From assembly GCA_047629415.1 (NCBI GenBank), contig JBLHWZ010000139.1:1-13472 (forward strand): 13,472 nucleotides of DNA, in the 5' to 3' direction. The stretch's first letter is position 1. Every line of letters begins with the position of its first letter. The position numbers and the translations under genes are program-made. The notes under the pieces were generated by a model, which was given only the letters and a program-made list of their open reading frames with translations, had not been told where the DNA came from and did not search any database. Source of the stretch: CBDUJZ01 sp047629415. Its GTDB lineage: Bacteria; Myxococcota_A; Bradymonadia; REDH01. Below, in pieces: positions 4,588-11,991 of this stretch.

Positions 4588-7161
4588 CTACGGGGAGTAC
4601 GTCACGGTGAGCCAGTCGATGGACGGCGGTGTGGCCGCGGCGGGGCTCATCGCCAAGGTCGTGCGGAACTCGAAGACCTGCCCAGTGTTCGGGCCAGGGA
4701 TCGGCGTGGTGGTCAGGCCAGGTGTCAGCGAGAGATTCGCCAATAGCTGCCATGCACCGCCGTCGATGCGGTACTCGATCAGCACCGAGGTGTCCGGGGG
4801 TACCGTCGCGCTCCACTCAGCTTCAAGCCAGGAACTTGTCGCTGATCCCGAGTCGATCGGAGCCAGCGTCTCGATCGAGGTCGTGCTGTTGACACATGTG
4901 TAGTTGATGCCCGCTTGATCGCCACCGTAGTTGTAGGGGAGATTCAGGATCCCGCCTCCGAAAGAAACGGGAGGCAGGGCGCCCTCGAACTTAACCACTG
5001 AGTTCGACGATCGGCAGATCGCATAGGTGTTGCCTGCCGAATCGACCGTCACGCCGTGGGACCACGTATTGCCGGCCGGGGCCGCAAGTGTCGCGCCGGT
5101 CGCGGCTAGCGGATCATATCGGAACACAGCGTTTGTGGTGGTGAGGCCCACCGAGACGACGCCGTCAGGTCCAACAATGGTGCCGTAGCCAGGATTACCC
5201 ATGGGAACGGTGGTGAGCAACGCGCCGGTGTTTGTGTCGAGGCGGCTCAGGCTGCTCCCTTGAGAAATCCAAACGCCACCAGTTCCGTCGCCGCTGATTC
5301 CGTAGCATGGCTGGTTGACCTGCCAGTCAAGCGTGAGGTCCGTGGCGCCTCCAGCATCAAGGTTGATCTTACGCACCTGCGAATCCCAGCTCGCGCAGAT
5401 GTAGAGACCGTCCCAGTCAGAGCTGATTCCGTAGATGGTGTTGCCCGGGTCGACCGAGTTGATGATGCTGCCAGTTGCGAGATCTAGTTCGTGGACCATT
5501 CCGGGGCTTGAGCATCCGGCGAAGAGGCGTCCCTCGGGGCTGAAGGTCACGCCTCGTGCACCAGACGTGCAGCCGGGCAGAGCCGTCGACCACTGGAGTA
5601 CTCCGTCACGAGTGTGACGGTTGATACGGCCATCACCTCGGCACGACGCGACAACGTCGGTGTTCGGGAGCATCAGAATGCGGCTCGGATCACTACAAGT
5701 AGAGAACGGGGACGTTGGCAGCGGCAGCAGCGTCGCCAAGTCATAGACCGCCAACTCGTGTGCAGCGCTCGATGCGATGACCATGTACGGCGACGGCGGG
5801 CACTCCGCGTCTGGGTCGAGGGTGACGCCTTCGATGCGAACCGTCTCTTCGCCGCAGAAGTCGGCATCGACTGGAACACCAACGAACTCGTTACACTCAG
5901 AGACGGGGAGCGTTGCGAATCCACCTTCGCGCAGTCGGCAGCATGTCTCTTCGCAGAGTGCGGCGTCCGCTAAGACTCCGCCGAGCCCGCGACACTCGCC
6001 TAAGGGCACAGCGAGGAAGTCCACGCTGCCGTCAGCGGTGCGGGTTTCGCAACAAACATCTTCGCAGAGACGTTCGTCTGACTCCTGTCCGCCCAGCTCC
6101 TTGCACTCGTCTTCCGTGAGGTCTGCGTAGCTCCCATCGGGAAGACGGCAGCATCCTTCGGGCTCCTCGCAGAGCGCAGCGTCTACTACGAGGTCAGGGT
6201 CGCACTCGTCTGCCAGCACCAGCTCGTAGGTCGTGAAAGGCTCCGGTTCGGCGACAACAAGCGACTCGCAGCAAACGTACGCCTCGCACATCTCTGCCGG
6301 CGCAATGGCACCACCCGTCTCCGCACACTCATCCTCGCTGAGAAGCTGGAAGCCATCGGCGGTTTCGCAGCAGCGTGGATCGTAGCAGTGCTCGATGTCC
6401 TGGTCGCCAGATACATGGATGGGGAAGGTCAGTGACGAGCTCCCGCCGGAGGCATCAGCGACGGTCACGGTTATCTCGTAGTAACCGGGCGTATCCGCCT
6501 GGAACTCAGCGGAGGCGCCGTCCTCGATGATCGTGTAGTCTCCGGCGGCACCGCCGGGGAAGAGGGTGACCTCCCAGCTGTAGATCACGACGTCGCCATC
6601 AGGGTCGACCGCCTCTGCGGTGATCGTGACCCACTCGCACTGTATGATGAACTTGCTGGGGTTGATGTCCAGGTCCACTAGAACCGGCGGGGTGTTTAGT
6701 CCTGCGACAACATCCAATGCCCCCGCGGCTTGGCCTTCACACTGCGAGATCAACACGATCTCTGTGGTCGACTCCGGCTCGATCGTGACGTCCTGCTCCA
6801 CTGGTTCGCATACCTCTGATGGCGTGGTCTCATCCTGCATTGGCGTTGCGACGACGTGGCACTCGCCAGGAGGCACCAAAGTCAACAGGTCGGAGAATGC
6901 GTGATTGTTTCCGTCGGGGCTCAGCCAGTCAGGAAGAGCCTCGGCTTCCAGCGAGACATACTCGGTGAGGCTGAAGCCGCTGTCGCACGTGATCTCGTAG
7001 AGGAAGCCGTTCACATCATGTGTGTTGTCATCGACGGCCATATAGGCCTCGATAAGCATCCCTGAGGTTTGGCTTAGTTGAGCACTCTCCTCATCCCCGA
7101 GTGCGCAAGCGCTAACGGCGGCGATGAGAAGCGGGACTATCGGACGGAGGCTGTGACGCAT
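4588..7161 (-). CDS. Large lipoprotein: PKD-like domain, five Cys-rich repeats, beta-propeller
   Basis: The 857-residue product is probably lipid-anchored in the envelope or at the surface: MRHSLRPIVPLLIAAVSAC ends in a lipobox with C19. Then come a beta-rich segment (about 30-150), a PKD-like domain (about 157-251, with VDPDGDVVIYSWEV and GYYEITVTVADASG), and five tandem Cys-rich units (264-437), each beginning CC and containing a middle Cys and a late Cys-Glu/Gly. A six-bladed-looking NHL/SMP-30-like propeller follows (about 459-728), then a C-terminal beta domain (about 730-857, with VLIEYRIDGGAWQLL). The ATG at 7161 gives the signal peptide directly and has GAGG 5 bases upstream; an in-frame ATG at 7245 would put 28 extra residues before it. 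No catalytic motif is visible, so binding or adhesion is only an inference. The gene is divergent from the luciferase-like gene. Confidence 0.88.
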   Translation of the reverse strand: MRHSLRPIVPLLIAAVSACALGDEESAQLSQTSGMLIEAYMAVDDNTHDVNGFLYEITCDSGFSLTEYVSLEAEALPDWLSPDGNNHAFSDLLTLVPPGECHVVATPMQDETTPSEVCEPVEQDVTIEPESTTEIVLISQCEGQAAGALDVVAGLNTPPVLVDLDINPSKFIIQCEWVTITAEAVDPDGDVVIYSWEVTLFPGGAAGDYTIIEDGASAEFQADTPGYYEITVTVADASGGSSSLTFPIHVSGDQDIEHCYDPRCCETADGFQLLSEDECAETGGAIAPAEMCEAYVCCESLVVAEPEPFTTYELVLADECDPDLVVDAALCEEPEGCCRLPDGSYADLTEDECKELGGQESDERLCEDVCCETRTADGSVDFLAVPLGECRGLGGVLADAALCEETCCRLREGGFATLPVSECNEFVGVPVDADFCGEETVRIEGVTLDPDAECPPSPYMVIASSAAHELAVYDLATLLPLPTSPFSTCSDPSRILMLPNTDVVASCRGDGRINRHTRDGVLQWSTALPGCTSGARGVTFSPEGRLFAGCSSPGMVHELDLATGSIINSVDPGNTIYGISSDWDGLYICASWDSQVRKINLDAGGATDLTLDWQVNQPCYGISGDGTGGVWISQGSSLSRLDTNTGALLTTVPMGNPGYGTIVGPDGVVSVGLTTTNAVFRYDPLAATGATLAAPAGNTWSHGVTVDSAGNTYAICRSSNSVVKFEGALPPVSFGGGILNLPYNYGGDQAGINYTCVNSTTSIETLAPIDSGSATSSWLEAEWSATVPPDTSVLIEYRIDGGAWQLLANLSLTPGLTTTPIPGPNTGQVFEFRTTLAMSPAAATPPSIDWLTVTYSP
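5851..6372 (-). repeat. Five tandem Cys-rich protein repeats within the lipoprotein gene
   Basis: Units run 6372-6274, 6273-6154, 6153-6055, 6054-5944 and 5943-5851 (33, 40, 33, 37 and 31 residues). The shared pattern is CC-(x)-DG-like-(x)-L-x3-EC-x3-GG-(x)-LCE; the clearest copy starts CCRLPDGSYADLTEDECKEL. Unit 2 is the most divergent. Four cysteines per unit suggest two disulfides each. Similar CC..DG..C..GG..C units recur in secreted proteins of environmental bacteria with large genomes; that comparison is from memory. Confidence 0.8.
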
Positions 7162-7166
7162 TGAAT

Positions 7167-7170
7167 CCTC
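7167..7170 (-). promoter_or_regulatory. Shine-Dalgarno site of the large lipoprotein gene
   Basis: On the minus strand GAGG lies 5 bases before the ATG at 7161, which supports this start over the upstream ATG at 7245. Confidence 0.6.
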
Positions 7171-7175
7171 GAGGG

Positions 7176-7194
7176 CATGCGCTTTTTGCGCGTG
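7176..7194. promoter_or_regulatory. Short hairpin in the lipoprotein leader
   Basis: CATGCGC (7176-7182) and GCGCGTG (7188-7194) pair over 7 bp with one wobble around a TTTTT loop (AAAAA in the lipoprotein transcript). The hairpin lies 5 bases upstream of the Shine-Dalgarno site and could affect ribosome access or mRNA stability. Its function is unproven. Confidence 0.4.
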
Positions 7195-7361
7195 ACTGAA
7201 TGTTAAGACCCTACATTCGGAGCCGAGACAGGAGCCATCGAACACCCTTCCACGAAGCTTTGAACCTGGCTTCGACCGTCCAGAAGGACCGGAGCGCAGT
7301 CGCGAGTTGCGGAGGGGTTTGGGCTGGACTAGCGCCGTTCTCTCCGTCAGCCCGCCTCACT

Positions 7362-8354
7362 ATGAAAGTCTCGATTCTCGACCAGTCTCCCGTTACCTCC
7401 GGTATGTCCCCAACGGAGGCTTTGCAGAATACGCTCGACCTCGCCCGACTCGCTGATAGGCTTGGGTACGCGCGGTACTGGGTGAGCGAACACCATAATG
7501 ACCACGCGTTCGCGCACGCGGCGCCAGAGGTGATGATTTGCCGAATCGCGTCTGCGACTTCGCGTATCCGCGTCGGGAGCGGTGGCGTCTTGCTCTCTCA
7601 CTATAGCCCTTACAAGGTGGCGGAGCAGTTCAACTTGCTCGAGACTCTTTTCCCTGGGCGTATCGATCTTGGGATCGGTCGCGGAGGAGGCGGGGAGGGC
7701 AGAAGCACCCAAGCGTTACGACCTGGAATGGGTGGCGGTGCGTCACATTGGGACCGCGTGGGACAGCTTCTTGCCTGGACAGGTCAGGGGCGGCTTGACG
7801 AACGTCCGTATCCCGAAGTTCACGCGCGACCATTGGCGGACTCGGAACCAGAGTATTGGATCCTGGGTACGAGTCCGGCGTCCGCAAAGTACGCAGGAGA
7901 ACACGGGCTTCCCTACGCGTTTGGCGGATTCATCGACGCCCGCCAGCTTATGCCGTGTTTCATGGAATACCACCGGAGCTTTCGGCCCTCTCGCCACCTG
8001 TCCGAACCGCGAACTACTCTCACTTGGTTTGCGTTGGCGGCGGATACCGAGGCGCGCGCCCAGGAGTTGGCGAAGTCCGCCGAGGCTTGGTTCGTGCGGA
8101 CGTTTGTGAGAGGGGGTGTCTCCGCTTTTCCGACGAATAGCGAGGCAGAGGCCGAGACCTACGATGCGATGGAGCAGGCGCTAATCGGCATGCGGCGCCA
8201 ATTTTCGGCAGTAGGGACGGGACCCCAAGTCGCAGAGAAACTACGAGCGCTCGTAGCGAAGTTTCAGATTGACGAACTGAGCATCGTGACGCTGACGGCC
8301 GAGCATGCGGACCGGGTAAGGTCGTACGAGTTGCTCGCTGATGCGCTGATTTGA
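7362..8354 (+). CDS. Luciferase-like flavin-dependent monooxygenase (LLM class, group 1/MsnO8-like)
   Basis: The 330-residue product has the bacterial-luciferase TIM-barrel pattern of reduced-flavin monooxygenases. The N-terminus MKVSILDQSPV is the usual one for the 'luciferase family oxidoreductase, group 1' family. It is followed by LADRLGYARYWVSEHHNDHAF (about 30-50), RIRVGSGGVLLSHYSPYKVAEQF (about 68-90) and FPGRIDLGIGRGGG (about 97-110). Length and motifs are standard, and it is not a LuxA/LuxB pair. The ATG at 7362 matches the family N-terminus; the frame is open further upstream to an ATG at 7200, but that sequence resembles no known N-terminus and overlaps the divergent promoter region. 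There is no Shine-Dalgarno site. The substrate is unknown and no flavin reductase gene is adjacent. Confidence 0.93.
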   Translation: MKVSILDQSPVTSGMSPTEALQNTLDLARLADRLGYARYWVSEHHNDHAFAHAAPEVMICRIASATSRIRVGSGGVLLSHYSPYKVAEQFNLLETLFPGRIDLGIGRGGGGEGRSTQALRPGMGGGASHWDRVGQLLAWTGQGRLDERPYPEVHARPLADSEPEYWILGTSPASAKYAGEHGLPYAFGGFIDARQLMPCFMEYHRSFRPSRHLSEPRTTLTWFALAADTEARAQELAKSAEAWFVRTFVRGGVSAFPTNSEAEAETYDAMEQALIGMRRQFSAVGTGPQVAEKLRALVAKFQIDELSIVTLTAEHADRVRSYELLADALI

Positions 8355-8624
8355 CGGGTGCTTCGGCGAGCTTAGAAACGGCGAAACCTCCAACACGGGC
8401 GCGGGACTTGTCGGCCCTTTAGATACGGCTCTCGTGCTACCCTCTTTGCTCGGTGGGCCTCGCTTGCGGAGTGAATTGGTGAAGGGTTACTTTCAATTCC
8501 GCTGCATTCTGGTAGCTCTGTAGCCTCCTGAGAAGCGGCTAGACCAACACGAAGACGTTGTTGCCCGGACTCGTTTTTCAGTGCCGATGAGTCCGATCTA
8601 CTGTCACGATTCAGCCTCCTCCCT
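8355..8624. other. Spacer upstream of the zinc-ribbon gene, with a leader hairpin
   Basis: This 270-base gap lies between two plus-strand genes. I see no convincing gene or terminator in it. The one clear structure is a stem CGGACTCGT (8566-8574) / ATGAGTCCG (8587-8595), 9 bp with one G-T wobble and a 12-base loop, ending 29 bases before the TTG start at 8625. The promoter of the zinc-ribbon/methyltransferase unit probably lies here but could not be assigned. Confidence 0.4.
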
Positions 8625-9875
8625 TTGAATATCTGTTCGAAATGCAATGCTCGTCGGGATTGGAACGACCTTGTATGTCGGACCTGCCAAGCGCGTTTTG
8701 ATGATTCTGCTACGGCCCTCCGGCTTCGCGCTTCGTCGTCCTCTGCCAACTCGTCGGGAGCACGTGGGCTCGATCGAGTCCGGAGTCTCGAGACGCGCGT
8801 GAGTTCGGAGTCGAGCAGCGATGGTGAGTTCCTGCGTCGGCCAACCGCGGTGACCCCTGGGTTCGGTGTGCTGGAGGAAGTCGCAATACGCCGTAGGTCC
8901 GAGAGAAACTTAGCGGCTCCTGACTTCGCGCCGCGTGCAATTGTTGCACACGAAAAGAGTGCGAGACGTCGGGGACAGGACCGAGTGGACATCCCACGAG
9001 CGAGCGCCGCGGACTCACGGCTGCCGAGTTCTGGTGAGCGAATCAAGCTTCCGAGCCGTCCCGTGGAGCAGGAAGAGGGGCGAGAAGAGTTGCTCAAGTC
9101 CGCCGTGGGCCTGGAACTCAATCGGATGACGCCATCGGCTCGGTCGGCCCATCGTGGGCCAGGAAGCTCGTCCGGTTCCGCTTCTTCGAGCGGCGCTAGA
9201 TCGCAGCGGCCGACCTCGACTTCGACCCCACCCGCCGCTACGCGAGCTCGCGACGCCGGGAGGAATCGTGCGGCCAAGTCGAAACGTGTCACTCCGATGC
9301 CGAAGGCTACGCGAGTGGAGGAGATGCTTACGTCGCGAGATCTTGGGGCCCTTCAAGCCACCCCGGAATTCAGCGGTCCTCCGAGGCTTGCCGAGGCTCG
9401 GATGTCGGGCTTATTGGACTACGATGCGATGTTCGACTCGTCCACACCGCTCGGAAACGAGTGGCCGAAGTCGCCGCGAGTAGAGCGGGTCATGGAGCTG
9501 GCCGGCGCGCCGAGCGAGCCATTCGTTCGCGAACCGGCGGCAGATAGCTCAAGCCGTTGGCGTCCTCCCGCGGGCATACCAAACGTCTTCGAGACACTAT
9601 CCGAACATTCCATGGGCAAGGGCAGACGCCCCAAACCCCGTGGCATAACGTCGCCCGCTCCTTCAAGGGAAGAGCGGTTGCAGGTTATCAATCCGCTGCA
9701 AGCTGAAGCGCTTGAGGCGGCACGTCAACGAGGGACGAGAGAACCCGAGGTGGCGGAGCAGTCACGCCGCGACGCGGACGCGCTTGCAGTAAAGAGCGCC
9801 CGGAATCAGACGATACTCATTGGACTGCTAGCGTTCCTGCTCGGAATGGGAGTCGTCTGGGCCTTCTTCGTCTGA
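8625..9875 (+). CDS. Zinc-ribbon protein with long disordered linker and C-terminal membrane anchor
   Basis: The 416-residue product has three parts. The N-terminus is a zinc ribbon with two Cys pairs (C4-x2-C7 and C18-x2-C21, in NICSKCNARR...VCRTCQARF). A linker of about 370 residues rich in Ser, Arg, Ala, Glu and Pro is probably disordered. The extreme C-terminus, about residues 396-416 (TILIGLLAFLLGMGVVWAFF), is a single hydrophobic helix, so the protein is probably tail-anchored with its body in the cytoplasm. The start is TTG: the frame is open back to 8532 but holds no ATG, GTG or TTG upstream, and the zinc ribbon begins at once. No Shine-Dalgarno site is evident. The methyltransferase gene starts 4 bases after the stop. 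I do not recognise the family; a scaffold or regulatory role is a guess. Confidence 0.75.
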   Translation: MNICSKCNARRDWNDLVCRTCQARFDDSATALRLRASSSSANSSGARGLDRVRSLETRVSSESSSDGEFLRRPTAVTPGFGVLEEVAIRRRSERNLAAPDFAPRAIVAHEKSARRRGQDRVDIPRASAADSRLPSSGERIKLPSRPVEQEEGREELLKSAVGLELNRMTPSARSAHRGPGSSSGSASSSGARSQRPTSTSTPPAATRARDAGRNRAAKSKRVTPMPKATRVEEMLTSRDLGALQATPEFSGPPRLAEARMSGLLDYDAMFDSSTPLGNEWPKSPRVERVMELAGAPSEPFVREPAADSSSRWRPPAGIPNVFETLSEHSMGKGRRPKPRGITSPAPSREERLQVINPLQAEALEAARQRGTREPEVAEQSRRDADALAVKSARNQTILIGLLAFLLGMGVVWAFFV

Positions 9876-9879
9876 AAAC

Positions 9880-10794
9880 ATGGCGGCTGCGTTGACGTCT
9901 GCGTCGTTCTTGCCCACGGTTGATTTCGTGGCACAAACCAACACAACCGACATCATCCAGTCTTCGCCAGGCGTGGTTCGTCCCGCTCGGCGGCCACCGG
10001 GCTGGCACGCGCCCGGTCCTGCGCCTTCGGCGGATCTCGACCGGATTGGCGTCTCCCCGCAGCGGGGTGAAGACCTCTGTTTCTTGGTTGGGGACTGGAG
10101 AATCCTCCAACTGGTATCGGGGCACCGGTGGTCGTTGGACGATCTCGTTACCGCTGAGTTGGCGGCTCAAGGAGAGGTGCCAACCAGAGCTCTCGATCTT
10201 GGGTGCGGTATCGGGTCCGTGTTGATGATGGTGGCGTGGAGCTTTCCGTCCGTCGTCAGTGTTGGGGTCGAAGCTCAGGAGGTCAGTGCCGCGCTGGCGC
10301 GTCGCTCGTTGCGCTACAACGGATGCACGGAGCGAGTTCGTGTGCTCGCCGGCGACTTTCGTTCCGTCGCGATCGATGGCGGCCCGTTCGAACTCATCAC
10401 GGGTACACCGCCATACTTTGAGACCGGGACACACACGGTTTCTAACGGGCTGCAAAGGGGGCCATGCCGCCATGAGCTGCGCGGCGGCGTAAGTGACTAC
10501 TTAGCGACGGCCCGTGCGAATCTTAGCGAGGGCGGCCGAGTAGTTGTGTGTTTCGCACACAGGCAGGGGCCGTCAGTCCATGACGCGCTCGCGGCCAATG
10601 GGCTCTACGCGAGTCGGTGGCGTTCCGTCGTGCCGAAGACGGGTAGGGAGCCCCTACTCGATGTCATCGAAGCGCGAGTTGGGCCGCCCCGAGAATTCCA
10701 GACAGAGCGGTTGGTCGTCCGTGACGCCGAAGGCCAGTGGACTCCTGAGTTCGCTCGGGTTCGGGAGCGGATGGGCCTGCCACCACGTCTCTGA
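9880..10794 (+). CDS. SAM-dependent methyltransferase, TrmN6 (YfiC)-like
   Basis: The 304-residue product resembles the tRNA1(Val) adenine-37 N6-methyltransferase family. SAM motif I is LDLGCGIGS (105-113), the acidic residue after strand 2 is E131, motif III is GDF (158-160), and the catalytic motif IV position is GTPPYF (175-180). A CRHEL segment (196-200) matches the RHE region typical of TrmN6-like proteins. Family members usually have NPPYF; here Asn is replaced by Thr176, so target or activity may differ. The first 55 residues, rich in Pro and Ala, lie outside the conserved domain, which begins at about GVSPQRGEDL. The start has no Shine-Dalgarno site, and translation may be coupled to the zinc-ribbon gene ending 4 bases upstream. 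The stop is only 5 bases from the converging GST-like gene. Confidence 0.82.
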   Translation: MAAALTSASFLPTVDFVAQTNTTDIIQSSPGVVRPARRPPGWHAPGPAPSADLDRIGVSPQRGEDLCFLVGDWRILQLVSGHRWSLDDLVTAELAAQGEVPTRALDLGCGIGSVLMMVAWSFPSVVSVGVEAQEVSAALARRSLRYNGCTERVRVLAGDFRSVAIDGGPFELITGTPPYFETGTHTVSNGLQRGPCRHELRGGVSDYLATARANLSEGGRVVVCFAHRQGPSVHDALAANGLYASRWRSVVPKTGREPLLDVIEARVGPPREFQTERLVVRDAEGQWTPEFARVRERMGLPPRL

Positions 10795-10799
10795 GGCGT

Positions 10800-11981
10800 T
10801 CAAGCCTCCGAGAGGCCGTCGATTGTTGGTGCGAGTGCAAGAACCTCCGCTCGCTCGTTCGCTGGTAGTCGTGACCACAGTTCGATCAGTTCGTTCCATG
10901 TCCGAACCTGGAACGATTTGACCACGGACCGGAAAGATTGGCCCATTAGTTCGCCGGAATAGAGTGCTCGTCCCGCGTTGAACGCTGGCTCGTTGAACTT
11001 CGTCTCACCTTTGGCGACGTAGTGTCGGTGGGCGGCTGCGTTCTGCTGCATCAGTGGGACGAACGTAATGGCAATGAACGCGAGGAGCGGTCCGAGCCGT
11101 GATGGGTCCAGCTCAGCCGTATCGTCGGTCTCGAACTCGCCGTCCCTAATCGCACACAGCCAGAGATGAAGCGCCGGCGTTCGATGCGCGAGCGTTTGTT
11201 CGGTGGAGGCATCCGTTAGGTTCATGCTGATCTGACCGTAGACCGCAGCGTCGGCCAACGTGAACCGATTGCCGAAGAGGAACGGTTGTGCGTCGAAGAT
11301 CGCGTCGAGAATATCGACAAGCGACTCCCAACACGAATCGAGCAGGTTGTGCGTGTTGGGGAAATCAGCGCGTCCTGGTGGTACGCGCCACGCGGGTAGG
11401 CTCGTGGCGTCCCCGTTCCATGGCCCCACGCTGAATAGGTAGGGCATGCGTCGCACCTGTCGAGTCACAAAGAAGCGCACTGCGAATGAGCTTAGCGCGA
11501 CCGGAATGACGCTTCGACACTCCTCGATCAGTCTTTCGGCCGCTTTGTTTGTGCGCGCTGATTCAGACCACCGACGATGATGCACCAGGTAGAGAACGAA
11601 CTCGTCAAATGCCTCTTCGATCAAGCGTACGAGAAACTCGCCGATGCCATCCTTCGGGCATAGCCGCGCTGCTTTGGCGACTGTGTCGTCCAGCCAGCGC
11701 GCGATCGCGGAGCTGTCATAGTGAATACTGAAGCCGGCGTCGTTCTCCATCAGAAATGGGACCAGCGGAAACTCATCAAGAGGTTGCAGCCCCCCATAAC
11801 GGATGACCGAATGGCACCGCTTCGCCCACTCGAGACGCGCGGAGAATTGGAGGTTTTCGAGTGCGGTTCCGTCTGTCGGAAGGCAGCGATACTGAAGCCC
11901 AGACACATCGAGTAGGGCGCGGAGCTTCAAGGCAAAGGGTGAAAGTTCGGATGCCCAGAGGATGAGTCGAGGGTTCGTCAT
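10800..11981 (-). CDS. Glutathione S-transferase-like protein with long C-terminal extension
   Basis: The 393-residue product begins with a thioredoxin-fold GST-N domain: LILWASELSPFALKLRALLDVSGL (residues 7-30), a VPF cis-Pro position at 74-76, and the glutathione-contact region YDSSAI at 89-94. The helical GST-C part holds the N-capping box FTLADAAVYGQ (T241 to D244). Ordinary GSTs are about 200-230 residues; this one has an insertion (about 105-185) and about 110 residues after the usual C-terminal domain. The position of the catalytic Ser/Cys is occupied by S14 in SPF. The ATG at 11981 begins the GST fold and lies 10 bases after the preceding lipoprotein stop; an in-frame start at 12044 would add 21 unrelated residues overlapping that gene. 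Substrate unknown; glutathione use is assumed, not shown. Confidence 0.82.
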   Translation of the reverse strand: MTNPRLILWASELSPFALKLRALLDVSGLQYRCLPTDGTALENLQFSARLEWAKRCHSVIRYGGLQPLDEFPLVPFLMENDAGFSIHYDSSAIARWLDDTVAKAARLCPKDGIGEFLVRLIEEAFDEFVLYLVHHRRWSESARTNKAAERLIEECRSVIPVALSSFAVRFFVTRQVRRMPYLFSVGPWNGDATSLPAWRVPPGRADFPNTHNLLDSCWESLVDILDAIFDAQPFLFGNRFTLADAAVYGQISMNLTDASTEQTLAHRTPALHLWLCAIRDGEFETDDTAELDPSRLGPLLAFIAITFVPLMQQNAAAHRHYVAKGETKFNEPAFNAGRALYSGELMGQSFRSVVKSFQVRTWNELIELWSRLPANERAEVLALAPTIDGLSEA

Positions 11982-11991
11982 CGAGGACTCG

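Noticed and set aside
4087..4746. Arg-rich plus-strand open frame running through the hairpin array
   Set aside because: Its composition reflects GC-rich palindromes, and it overlaps the end of two well-supported genes.
7162..7245. N-terminal extension of the large lipoprotein to 7245
   Set aside because: It would bury the lipoprotein signal peptide 28 residues inside the protein; the ATG at 7161 has GAGG upstream and begins the signal directly.
7200..7361. N-terminal extension of the luciferase-like enzyme to 7200
   Set aside because: The family starts at MKVSILDQSPV; the extension has no similarity to known members and overlaps the divergent promoter region.
8580..8610. CCGATGAGTCC resembling the hammerhead ribozyme core CTGATGAGTCC
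   Set aside because: The core base differs, no partner stem II arm follows, and no GAAA element or stem I/III arrangement is present.
8372..9292. Long minus-strand open frame (306 codons) opposite the zinc-ribbon gene
   Set aside because: It has no recognisable domain and mirrors the Ser/Arg-rich codons of the plus-strand gene, which has a zinc ribbon, a membrane helix and a linked downstream gene.
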